From: Marivirga arenosa | GTDB taxonomy: Bacteria > Bacteroidota > Bacteroidia > Cytophagales > Cyclobacteriaceae | Length of the DNA: 64,000 nucleotides | Reading direction: 5' to 3' | NCBI RefSeq assembly: GCF_030503895.2 | Contig: NZ_CP129970.2 | Coordinates: forward strand, 2,837,001-2,901,000 | In this document: one piece after another, positions 56,273-64,000 of the stretch | Position numbering within the stretch: position 1 is the first letter of the stretch | How the letters are laid out: each line of letters opens with the position of its first letter | The notes under the pieces: model-generated | Databases searched by the model: none | What the model was told of the DNA's origin: nothing | The model's input: only the letters and a program-made list of their open reading frames with translations | Made by a program: the position numbers and the translations under genes

Positions 56273-58074
56273 ATAAGTGCTATTCCTAAGTCTTTTAATA
56301 AATTATCTAAAAATCTTTTAGTATCTACATTTCTGTTGATACATCCATATAAACCAAGTTTTTTCAGTTGCTCTTCATCTTCTTCTTGCCCAGCAATCAA
56401 TATGATTTTATTTTGATTAGTAATGAAATCATTTAAATCAGAAGGCTTGTCAGAATAGCATAAAACACTAATTGAAACCTCTTCATTTGAATCCTTTACT
56501 TGGCTTAATTCTTTTTCAATTTTCTCAGAGGCTATACCAATACCTGCAATACCTAAAAAGCTATAGGCAAAATCAGCTTTTGCTTTTGTTACTGGATCAG
56601 TGCCCAAAGAAATGATTTCAGCCATTGGTCTTGAATTTTCACCTTTCTCTTTCACTAATTTTTCAATACGATATCTCATATGTTCGATTGTGGCAGTAAG
56701 TCTTTTGGCTTCTAAACTTTTACCACTTTCTTCAGTATCTAGATATTCGCTTACATTCTCTCCAATTAGTTGGAAGGTATTTGCTCCAATTACTACATCC
56801 TTTCTAGACCATAATTTTTGTTCAGCCTTACCAGCATCAGTGTCAATTAATTGATGGATATTACCATTCTCATAGTGATGATTGTACGAGCCATCTTCCT
56901 CAAATTCTAAGAATATTTTCCACGAATTTTCAGCAATTTCATTGATCAAGTTCTCAATATAATAGCTTCCTTGTGTTGGGTCTACTATTTTATCAAGATG
57001 GCTTTCTTCTTTTAAAATGCTTGAGATATTTAAAGCAATTCTTTTGAAAGTTTCACTAGATGGTTTTCCAGCCGCTTCATCATGTGGTTGAATCCATAAA
57101 CTATTACATCCTCCCACAATAGCAGCCATTGCCTCATTAGTATTTCTCAAAAGGTTTACATTGAAATCTAATGCAGATTTTGTCCTGATACTGGTGTCAC
57201 AGTGAATACTTATATCATCAGCATCAATTTTACTTTCGTATGCTTCTGCGATTTTTAGAAGATTTAGCTTTAATGCCTTTAGTTTAGCAATTTCAAAGAA
57301 ATAATTTTTACCAACTGCAATTGAGAAAACGGTTGATTTGAGAATACTGCTTGCTTTTAAATCTTGATCAGTTAATTTATCTAAAAACTCTACTGACTTT
57401 GTTAAAGTTAGTCCCAACTCATGAGTTATATTAGCACCCGAATTGTGAAATAGATTACTACTTATGCATAATGGTTTAAAGTTAGGGTATTCATCGGCAT
57501 GCTTAATTAGCTCGGCAATGCTTTCATAATCTTTATCATTTAAACCGATGTTTCCAGCATCTCTACATTCTATAATATCACATAAATAAAACCCACTTAA
57601 TTTATGGCTATCGATATTGTGAGAATTTATGTAGTTAATATATTTTTTTATAAATGAATAAAAGGGTTCGTCCGATTGAAATGAAATGCTGCAATATTCA
57701 GCTTTAATATCTTTAAGAAGTATTTCAAGATCGTAATCCACTTTAGAAATTTTAAAGATGATGCCATCAGCACCTTGATTTAAAACTTGTAGAGCTTTTT
57801 GATTGGCTGATTTTTCATCTTCTATGACAATCTTAGCTTGATTAACCCAAAAGCGTGGAGGCAATGCTTCATGCTGATTTTGTATCGGATTTTGAATGTT
57901 TAGATAATTAAAATCTGAATTATCTTGATGGTAAAAAGGCTGTATCGAAATTCCTTCAACTGTTTTAGTCACAAGACTTTCGAAAGGCTTGTCTTTTAGC
58001 TCCTTAATGATCTGATTTTTCCAGTCAATAGCTGAACTTTTTCCAAAATCTTCGAATAGCTTTTTTCTGCTCAT
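56269..58074 (-). CDS. mutA: Methylmalonyl-CoA mutase, small subunit
   Basis: Non-catalytic partner of mutB, 601 residues. It retains the barrel-like N-terminal region ([31 protein letters not shown]) and [20 protein letters not shown], which parallels the large subunit's [12 protein letters not shown] segment. The C-terminal region is B12-fold-like but lacks the DxHxxG cobalt motif, as expected for this subunit. It is the first gene of the pair, coupled to mutB by a four-base overlap. The upstream 395 bases to dnaA carry the promoters of both directions. Confidence 0.92.
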   Translation of the reverse strand: MSRKKLFEDFGKSSAIDWKNQIIKELKDKPFESLVTKTVEGISIQPFYHQDNSDFNYLNIQNPIQNQHEALPPRFWVNQAKIVIEDEKSANQKALQVLNQGADGIIFKISKVDYDLEILLKDIKAEYCSISFQSDEPFYSFIKKYINYINSHNIDSHKLSGFYLCDIIECRDAGNIGLNDKDYESIAELIKHADEYPNFKPLCISSNLFHNSGANITHELGLTLTKSVEFLDKLTDQDLKASSILKSTVFSIAVGKNYFFEIAKLKALKLNLLKIAEAYESKIDADDISIHCDTSIRTKSALDFNVNLLRNTNEAMAAIVGGCNSLWIQPHDEAAGKPSSETFKRIALNISSILKEESHLDKIVDPTQGSYYIENLINEIAENSWKIFLEFEEDGSYNHHYENGNIHQLIDTDAGKAEQKLWSRKDVVIGANTFQLIGENVSEYLDTEESGKSLEAKRLTATIEHMRYRIEKLVKEKGENSRPMAEIISLGTDPVTKAKADFAYSFLGIAGIGIASEKIEKELSQVKDSNEEVSISVLCYSDKPSDLNDFITNQNKIILIAGQEEDEEQLKKLGLYGCINRNVDTKRFLDNLLKDLGIALI

Positions 58075-58469
58075 TTACTTCATTTAGTCGTTTAAATGTT
58101 AAAGTTAATATTTTTCCTGCTATACCTAAATGATATTAATATAAAAGGTGAATTAGGGATATGGCTTAATTCAGTTATGAATAACTTAGCTATTTAAAAC
58201 AGAAGATTATATCTTGAGTTAGATTTATTAATTATATTAAACGTTGGTCAGGTTTTTGAATTGGATAATTGTCTCCAAATCTTTTAATCAAATAAAAAAT
58301 GTTAATTTTTAAAGAAAATTTAACTTATATAATATCATATATTGACTGAAATGTATTTAACGCTATGTCAAGTAAAAATCCATTTTTTTCTTACCTATTT
58401 TTTTATCATTTTTGTCAGCCCCGATTTAAAAAGGGCTTCAAATTTGAAATCCGCCAATTATTAATGTGA
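58075..58469. other. Intergenic region between mutA and dnaA
   Basis: About 395 bases, very AT-rich, divergent between mutA (leftward) and dnaA (rightward). I looked for TTATCCACA-type DnaA boxes and see none, so an origin here is not supported. A small AGCCC/GGGCT inverted repeat near 58420-58440 lies in the dnaA leader. Otherwise nothing clear. Confidence 0.5.
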
Positions 58470-59885
58470 ATGGTTAAAGACTGTAAATCAGTATGGAATA
58501 ATTGTCTTCACTCCATTAAAGAGAGTGTAGGAGAACAAAGTTTTAATACTTGGTTTTCTCCTATTGAGCCTGTGAAACTTGAAAATAATATTCTAACGAT
58601 TCAAGTTCCCAGTCAATTCTTTTATGAATGGTTAGAGGAGCACTATGTTCATATTTTGAGAAAAGTGATTCACCAGGAGCTAGGGCCGGAGGGAAGACTT
58701 GAATATTCTGTTATTGTAGATAAAGGTAACGAACAGTATAAGCCCTTTACAATCAATCTTCCAAATAATAATAAATCCAATAAACCAAAGGAACAAGAGA
58801 GACCAGAGCCTTTGAATCCATTTGCATTAAATGGTGTAGATTTAAGTCAGCAGAACTCACAACTTAATCCTAATTATACTTTTGATACCTTTATTGAAGG
58901 AGATTGTAATAGATTGGCGCGTTCGGCCGGATATGCAGTGGCTAAAAAACCTGGAATTACTTCTTTCAATCCCTTAATGATTTATGGGGGTGTTGGACTG
59001 GGTAAAACACATTTAGTGCAAGCAATCGGAAATGAGATTAAGGATACTTTAAATGGGAAATTTGTTCTTTATGTCTCGTCTGAGAAATTTACAAATCAAT
59101 TTATTGATGCTCTTCGAAATAATAAGATTCAAGATTTCTCAAATTACTATCTTCATATAGATGCATTAATCATTGATGATGTTCAATTTTTAGGAGGTAA
59201 AGAGCGGACACAAGAAATATTCTTCCATATCTTCAACCATTTACATCAAAATGGTAAGCAAATCATAATGACTTCCGATAGACCGCCAAGAGATTTGAAG
59301 GGCTTAGAAGATAGATTACTTTCGAGATTTAAATGGGGTTTAACTGCTGATTTACAACAACCGGATTTAGAAACAAGAATTGCCATTATTCAAAATAAAA
59401 TGGAAAGTGATGGGATACACATTCCAGAAGATGTTATTGAATATTTGGCGTATTCAGTAGATACTAATATTAGAGAATTAGAAGGGGTTTTGATTTCTTT
59501 AATTGCTCATGCTTCACTAAATAGAAAAGAAATAGATCTAGAATTAGCGAAGCAGACACTCAAAAATATTGTTCACGATATTGAATCAGAAGTTGGAATA
59601 GATTTCATTCAAAAGACTGTTTCAGAACACTTTGCTGTAAAAATTGATGATTTAAAAGCGAAAACAAGAAAGAAAGAAATAGTTATCGCTAGACAAGTCT
59701 CAATGTATTTCTGTAAAGAACATACCAATCACTCCTTAAAATCTATCGGTTACCATTTTGGAGGAAGAGACCACTCTACTGTTATTCATGCTGTGCAATC
59801 AGTAAATGATATGATGCAAGTAGATAAAAGGTTTAGAGAAGAAATGGAAGAGCTTAAAAAGAGATTTAAAATGAAAAAGGTTTAA
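58470..59885 (+). CDS. dnaA: Chromosomal replication initiator DnaA
   Basis: Replication initiator of 471 residues. Domain I (about 1-80) begins DCKSVWNNCLHSIKESVGEQ. A short linker follows, then the AAA+ domain from about residue 135, with Walker A GGVGLGKTHL (about 172), Walker B LIIDDVQFLG (about 232), sensor ITSDRPPRDLKGLEDRLLSR and RELEGVLI. The C-terminal DNA-binding domain has the signature GGRDHSTVIHAVQSVNDM (about 430). It is a single gene; the stop overlaps the convergent exonuclease gene by four bases. Neither dnaN nor recF nor gyrB is next to it, which is common in Bacteroidota. Confidence 0.97.
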   Translation: MVKDCKSVWNNCLHSIKESVGEQSFNTWFSPIEPVKLENNILTIQVPSQFFYEWLEEHYVHILRKVIHQELGPEGRLEYSVIVDKGNEQYKPFTINLPNNNKSNKPKEQERPEPLNPFALNGVDLSQQNSQLNPNYTFDTFIEGDCNRLARSAGYAVAKKPGITSFNPLMIYGGVGLGKTHLVQAIGNEIKDTLNGKFVLYVSSEKFTNQFIDALRNNKIQDFSNYYLHIDALIIDDVQFLGGKERTQEIFFHIFNHLHQNGKQIIMTSDRPPRDLKGLEDRLLSRFKWGLTADLQQPDLETRIAIIQNKMESDGIHIPEDVIEYLAYSVDTNIRELEGVLISLIAHASLNRKEIDLELAKQTLKNIVHDIESEVGIDFIQKTVSEHFAVKIDDLKAKTRKKEIVIARQVSMYFCKEHTNHSLKSIGYHFGGRDHSTVIHAVQSVNDMMQVDKRFREEMEELKKRFKMKKV

Positions 59886-61282
59886 ATTTTTTCAACCTTA
59901 CTTTTAAAAGCATCCTTCTTAATCTTTTTGTAGTGTTTTGTGGCGTGTTCACTATTTAAAATCTTATTTATTTCCGGATGGTCAGGATATTGTATCAAAT
60001 ATTTTTTGAATTCATTCCAGGCTGAGATAGATTCATCTTGATCGAAAAAGCCAAAGCCTTGATAGTTCCCGTTTTCAACTAATACAAACGCTTTCTCACT
60101 AAGGGTTCTGCCATCACCCATTAATAAATAATCACTCTTTTCGATATTGCAGATCTCAATGAATTTTTCGATTTTTTCATTGTGATCCTCTAATGATTCA
60201 TCTCCAATACAAGCTCCTTCGCATAAACCAAGTTTTAAATCAAAGCAGGCATCTGGGCTTGACTGTATTCCAGCCATTTTTGGGCAAATATTTAATTTTT
60301 TACTCATTTCATTGAGAAAACTAAAACCTGATGCATGATTCGGAAATCGTATTATACTTTTCATTCCAGTTTGCTTTCTACCTAATTGTAGTCTTTTATA
60401 CCCCCTTCTATCTTCGTATAAATAAATAGAATAACCAGGATTATTGCTTTTTTGAGCTCTATTATATCTAGGCCAATTTTTTCTTATTTCATGTGATTCG
60501 TGAAGTAATGCTATTAATTCATTGCCAGTCAAGTAGTAATCTACATGATGAATTTGACTTTGAAAGGCTTGTTTTGCGACTTCTAATTTCGTTCCACCAA
60601 AATGATTGCTGACTCTTTTTTTGATGTTTTTAGCCTTTCCTACATATATAATTTGATTTTTTTGATTTAGGAAATAGTAAACCCCTGGAGATTCTGGCAA
60701 TTCTTCAAAAACTTTCCGGTCTAAGTTTTCAGGAATATTCACTACAGAAGCATTTTTCTTTAAGGATTTCTCAATAATTCCTTCACTATCATTTTCAACT
60801 AATTGAGTAAAAAGCTCGGCAGTAGCGATAGCATCACCAAAAGCTCTGTGCCTATCATGAATCTGTATGCCTCTGTCGTCACAAATATTTCCTAAGCTGT
60901 AGCTTTTTAAGCCAGGAAATATTTTCCTGCTTAAGCGGACTGTACAAAGTTTTTTTAATTTCAGATCATAACCTAAATCTTGAAATGCAGCTCTCACAAA
61001 GGAATAATCAAAATTCACGCTATGTGCAACGAAAATATTACCGTCTAATAATTCATGAATAGTTTTAGCTTCCTCATAAAATTTTGGTGCTTCAGCCACC
61101 ATCTGATCATTAATGCCATGAATCGCAGATAGTTGAGGAGGGATGTGGCGTTCTGGATTTATTAAAGATTGATATTCCTTAACAACTTTTTGCCCATCAT
61201 GAAGAATAATAGCAATTTCGCAAATGCGATTTCTTGCTGCATATCCTCCTGTAGTTTCTATATCAACAATTGCGTACTTCAT
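59882..61282 (-). CDS. DEDDh exonuclease fused to a GIY-YIG nuclease domain
   Basis: Protein of 466 residues. Residues 1-170 are a DnaQ-type 3'-5' exonuclease: AIVDIETTGG (Asp and Glu of Exo I), NIFVAHSVNFDYSFVRAAF (Exo II) and HDRHRAFGDAIATAELF (Exo III with His and Asp). Residues about 195-280 are a GIY-YIG nuclease as in UvrC/Cho: SPGVYYFLNQKNQIIYVGKA, KKRVSNHF and LLHESHEIRKNWPRYN. The tail (280-466) is UvrC-like linker sequence with several cysteines (CPKM, ACFDLKLGLCEGACIG). Similar DnaQ-UvrC N-terminal fusions are known in other bacteria and suggest a repair role. It ends tail to tail with dnaA and its ATG overlaps the previous gene by four bases. Confidence 0.9.
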   Translation of the reverse strand: MKYAIVDIETTGGYAARNRICEIAIILHDGQKVVKEYQSLINPERHIPPQLSAIHGINDQMVAEAPKFYEEAKTIHELLDGNIFVAHSVNFDYSFVRAAFQDLGYDLKLKKLCTVRLSRKIFPGLKSYSLGNICDDRGIQIHDRHRAFGDAIATAELFTQLVENDSEGIIEKSLKKNASVVNIPENLDRKVFEELPESPGVYYFLNQKNQIIYVGKAKNIKKRVSNHFGGTKLEVAKQAFQSQIHHVDYYLTGNELIALLHESHEIRKNWPRYNRAQKSNNPGYSIYLYEDRRGYKRLQLGRKQTGMKSIIRFPNHASGFSFLNEMSKKLNICPKMAGIQSSPDACFDLKLGLCEGACIGDESLEDHNEKIEKFIEICNIEKSDYLLMGDGRTLSEKAFVLVENGNYQGFGFFDQDESISAWNEFKKYLIQYPDHPEINKILNSEHATKHYKKIKKDAFKSKVEKI

Positions 61283-62157
61283 TGTTGCTTCTTCAGTTCA
61301 CATACGCATCTAAAACCAATTATATTGCTAGGCTCTTTGTATTTCACGTTTGTAAAAACACCTATTTCTTCTTGTGATGTTTTCCAGTTTCCACCTTTTG
61401 CAATTCCATTGATAGTAGTCATTTCACTCACATTGCCTCTAAGATCATAAGGTATCTTCTCCAAAGATTGATAATCTTTTCTCCCCCAAATTTCATTCAG
61501 ATTTAGGACATAATTTAAATATTCATCTTTGCCTTTATAAACTAAGTTTTCTATAATAAATACTGGATTTTTTTTCAGGTATATCTGAATTTTATCCTCA
61601 TACTCGTCAGCAGAAATACGTAGATTATTCTTATTAATTATGTCTTGTAGTTCCGATCTGTCTTGATCCGATCCTGCTATACTTTCCAACCAAGGTGTTC
61701 TTTTAAGTACATAGTCATATCTGATTGCCATTTTTACCCATTCTTCAATGGTTGGTAATCTGACATCTAAATTATATTCTTCTTCACTTATTTCCTCATT
61801 ATCCATCATTCTTTGATTCAATATATCTTCTAACCACTCGCAATAATTCGTAGCTTGCTCGTAGTTTACATATACTACAGGATAATATCTAGTTTTAATG
61901 TTTCTGAAATACTTTTGCTCATTATAAACAGTATCCGTGGGATCAAATTTTAGTAATTGTGACTCATGAAATTCCGTTGAGGAATCCTTTTTCACATAAT
62001 ATAAATACTCTAGATAGTTGATATTTTGGACCTCAGTTTTAAAAGTATAGAGGTTGTTTCCTAATGGAACCTGAAATCCAACTAATATATCATCATTTTG
62101 GGCAAAAACTCCTACCATATAGAGGTACAAGTGTGAAAATAAAAAAAATCTAATCAT
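61279..62157 (-). CDS. Exported SUMF1/FGE-fold protein, probably non-catalytic
   Basis: Protein of 292 residues with a short signal (MIRFFLFSHLYLYMVGVFAQ). It follows the SUMF1 (formylglycine-generating) fold as seen in GldK-like proteins: YYPVVYVNYEQATNYCEWL (about 90-108), VRLPTIEEWVKMAIRYDY, DLRGNVSEMTTINGIAKGGN and the terminal IIGFRCV. It is short and the C-type lectin-like core looks reduced. The copper-binding cysteine pair of true FGE is not evident, so catalysis is doubtful. It lies between homogentisate dioxygenase (4-base gap) and the exonuclease (4-base overlap), with no obvious functional link. Confidence 0.75.
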   Translation of the reverse strand: MIRFFLFSHLYLYMVGVFAQNDDILVGFQVPLGNNLYTFKTEVQNINYLEYLYYVKKDSSTEFHESQLLKFDPTDTVYNEQKYFRNIKTRYYPVVYVNYEQATNYCEWLEDILNQRMMDNEEISEEEYNLDVRLPTIEEWVKMAIRYDYVLKRTPWLESIAGSDQDRSELQDIINKNNLRISADEYEDKIQIYLKKNPVFIIENLVYKGKDEYLNYVLNLNEIWGRKDYQSLEKIPYDLRGNVSEMTTINGIAKGGNWKTSQEEIGVFTNVKYKEPSNIIGFRCVCELKKQQ

Positions 62158-62161
62158 AGTG

Positions 62162-63322
62162 CTACTCTGTCCAACTCATAGGATATTTCTTATCCATAAA
62201 GTCTTTTCCTTCTTCGGTAACATAAAGTGGTTTAAACGTATCAAGCATTACCGCAATTTCTTCAGTTTCTTTTGCGCCTATACTTTTTTCAACTGTACCA
62301 GGATGAGGGCCATGTGGTAATCCTCCAGGATGTAAAGTAAATGAACCTCTATCAATTCCTTTTCTACTCATAAAGTTGCCTTCAACATAATAAAGTACTT
62401 CATCTGAATCTATATTACTATGATTATAAGGAGCAGGAATTGCTTGCGGATGATAATCAAATAGTCGAGGTACAAATGAGCAAATCACATAATTGTGAGC
62501 CTGAAAAGTTTGATGTACTGGAGGTGGCTGATGAATTCTACCCGTAATGGGTTCAAAATCATGAATTGATAGAGTATAAGGATATAAAAAGCCATCCCAA
62601 CCTACTAAATCAAAAGGACTATGATCATATACATAATGATGTATGTAACCTCCTTTTTTAATTTTCACATGATAATCGCCTTTTGTTTCTTCTGTGATTA
62701 ATTCTTGAGGAGGATGAATGTCTCTTTCACAATAAGGGGAATGCTCTAATAATTGTCCTAACTGATTTCTATAACGACTTACAGTCTCTATTGGGCTAGC
62801 TGATTCAATTGTTAAATATCTTACATCACTGCTTTCCCATTCTAATTTGTATATAGTAGTTCTAGGGATTACCACATAATCACCCGCCTGGATTTTCAAT
62901 TTACCGAACTGTGAATACATATATCCACTGCCATCGTGGATAAAGAGTAATTCATCAGCTTCAGCATTTTTATAATAATAATCCATACTTTTTCTAGATG
63001 GCATACACAAAGCCATGGATACATCATCATTCATTAAAAGAACTTTTCTACTATCAAGGAAATCACTACCTGTGTTTTTCACACCTGAAGTATTAAGATG
63101 TATTTGCTGTAGGGTTAAATCCTTATCAGGTTTAGTACCATAGGCAACTGATTTTTTAATTTCTTTTATCCTTGTAGGAGGGTTTATGTGGTATAAGTTT
63201 GAATAAATACCTGAAAATCCCAATGAACTTACCAACTCCTCAGCATACAAGCTCCCGTCTGGTTGACGAAATTGTGTATGTCTTTTTGGAGGGATGTTTC
63301 CTTTCTTTACGTAATATGCCAT
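62162..63322 (-). CDS. hmgA: Homogentisate 1,2-dioxygenase
   Basis: Non-haem Fe(II) enzyme that opens the ring of homogentisate to maleylacetoacetate in tyrosine and phenylalanine breakdown. The 386-residue protein is the shorter bacterial form. It starts YYVKKGNIPPKRHTQFRQPD. A cupin core holds LFIHDGSGYMYSQFGKLKIQ and DYVVIPRTTIYKLEW. The active-site region has PYNHSNIDSDEVLYYVEGN, with the His and Asp/Glu ligands, and HPGGLPHGPHPGTVEKS with the last His. The gene lies 9 bases behind the S41 protease and 4 bases before the SUMF1-like gene. No other tyrosine-degradation gene is visible here. Confidence 0.94.
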   Translation of the reverse strand: MAYYVKKGNIPPKRHTQFRQPDGSLYAEELVSSLGFSGIYSNLYHINPPTRIKEIKKSVAYGTKPDKDLTLQQIHLNTSGVKNTGSDFLDSRKVLLMNDDVSMALCMPSRKSMDYYYKNAEADELLFIHDGSGYMYSQFGKLKIQAGDYVVIPRTTIYKLEWESSDVRYLTIESASPIETVSRYRNQLGQLLEHSPYCERDIHPPQELITEETKGDYHVKIKKGGYIHHYVYDHSPFDLVGWDGFLYPYTLSIHDFEPITGRIHQPPPVHQTFQAHNYVICSFVPRLFDYHPQAIPAPYNHSNIDSDEVLYYVEGNFMSRKGIDRGSFTLHPGGLPHGPHPGTVEKSIGAKETEEIAVMLDTFKPLYVTEEGKDFMDKKYPMSWTE

Positions 63323-63331
63323 TTTAAAAAG

Positions 63332-64000
63332 TTATTTTTTTGCTAATCTTTCGGCTTGATCAAAAAGTTTTAGCGCTTCCTTAAAGATTTCGTTTTGTTG
63401 ATTAAAGATAGGGTAGAAGCCTTTGTTATTCCAAACATTTCTTGCAATGTATGCCTTACAATAAAGCTTAATTAGTTCTTTTGATTTATTAAACCCTTCT
63501 TTATCAAATTGAACATCATTTTTTTTGCCCAATGAAATTAAGTCATCAAGCATTTTATCTGATATTTCAAATTCTGAATTATATTTCTCAAATCCCATCT
63601 TCTCCAGTCTTGACTTATTCTTTTCATAGTAAGAGAAAGTATATTGTCTTAATGAGTTGCTTAAGAATAATCGGTTTAAATAAGTGGAATTTTGAGTTGT
63701 GTCTAGAGGAACAAAATAATCAGGCATGATGCCCCCACCGCCATAAACCACTCTTCCATTAGCAGTTGTGTATTTTAGTGAATCATTAAATTCTATACTG
63801 TCTGCAACAAAATACTCTCCATGCTCATATCTAGAACTCATTTCCTGTCTGTATTCATCAGGATTTTCACCAAACGGTTTTTGAATCGATCTTCCAGATG
63901 GAGTATAATATCTAGAAATGGTTAATCGTAATTCAGAGCCATCTTTTAAAGGAACAGGCATTTGCACTAAACCTTTACCAAAAGATCTTCTGCCAACTAT
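63332..64000 (-). CDS. S41-family C-terminal processing protease, C-terminal part
   Basis: Reverse-strand gene that continues beyond the right edge; about 222 C-terminal residues are visible. The first residues at the edge, IVGRRSFGKGLVQ, are the catalytic-lysine region of S41 peptidases (the Lys of SFGKG is the general base). Then come PLKDGSELRLTISRYYTPSG and SIQKPFGENPDEYRQEMSS. The following tail of about 150 residues (YVSFSYYEKNKSRLEKMGF-type helices) is the Bacteroidota Ctp C-terminal extension. The PDZ domain and the nucleophile serine lie outside the window. It is the first visible gene of the hmgA unit, 9 bases before hmgA. Confidence 0.9.
   Translation of the reverse strand: MVGRRSFGKGLVQMPVPLKDGSELRLTISRYYTPSGRSIQKPFGENPDEYRQEMSSRYEHGEYFVADSIEFNDSLKYTTANGRVVYGGGGIMPDYFVPLDTTQNSTYLNRLFLSNSLRQYTFSYYEKNKSRLEKMGFEKYNSEFEISDKMLDDLISLGKKNDVQFDKEGFNKSKELIKLYCKAYIARNVWNNKGFYPIFNQQNEIFKEALKLFDQAERLAKK

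Noticed and set aside
58075-58469. Replication origin next to dnaA
   Set aside because: I found no DnaA boxes of the TTATCCACA type or iterons; only an AT-rich interval. A GC-skew plot of the chromosome would decide.

Overview
The window looks like the chromosome of a marine gliding bacterium of the Bacteroidota, most likely Cytophagales. The evidence is an AT-rich background, a giant surface protein with SprB-like repeats and a type B (gliding-motility-associated) type IX secretion C-terminus, promoters of the form TTTG-N18..21-TAnnTTTG, a HmuY/TonB heme-uptake operon, a LytTR membrane regulator and a menaquinone pathway. A genus (for example Marivirga) cannot be fixed from the sequence alone. 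I see no phage, IS element, CRISPR array, tRNA or rRNA.

Layout. 1-3.8 kb: the N-terminal part of an MscS channel followed by a large secreted or anchored protein. 3.8-9.4 kb: divergent glpR and a glpD-glpK-glpF-lipase operon that takes glycerol from monoacylglycerol to dihydroxyacetone phosphate, closed by a clear terminator. 9.4-12.4 kb: ferritin and aconitase. 12.4-23.1 kb: a small secreted protein and a 9.97-kb adhesin-like gene with twelve 534-bp in-frame tandem repeats (24 modules), part of them in a perfect 1.48-kb higher-order duplication. 23.2-26.9 kb: a small barrel-like protein, then a membrane protein / winged-helix regulator / CreD / DoxX-like group in which the same 19-bp palindrome precedes two of the genes. 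26.8-28 kb: a stand-alone nitric oxide synthase oxygenase. 28-31.4 kb: menD-menB and a DUF3108 protein. 31.8-34.1 kb: a LytTR regulator and an alkylglycerol-monooxygenase-like membrane hydroxylase. 34.2-35.8 kb: an orphan protein and a decayed gene. 35.8-40.9 kb: a TonB receptor-HmuY-DoxX-DUF6607-type heme operon. 41.1-42.5 kb: an AGCS Na+/amino-acid symporter. 42.5-52.0 kb: an eight-gene, overlapping nonulosonate (sialic-acid-like) surface-glycan operon. 52.2-54.0 kb: a small lipoprotein and a sorbosone-dehydrogenase-like lipoprotein. 54.1-58.1 kb: both methylmalonyl-CoA mutase subunits. 58.5-64 kb: dnaA, tail to tail with a four-gene set (S41 protease, homogentisate dioxygenase, SUMF1-like protein, DnaQ-GIY-YIG nuclease).

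Most interesting points: two members of tetrahydropterin-dependent enzyme families (NOS oxygenase and an AGMO-like protein) within 6 kb; the recently homogenised repeat array of the giant T9SS protein; a glycosyltransferase fused to a CMP-sugar-synthetase fold whose catalytic motifs look lost; the duplicated palindrome that probably defines the operator of the CreD-linked regulator; and a recurring TTTRGATTGA-type motif upstream of both ferritin and the heme-uptake operon that could be an iron operator.
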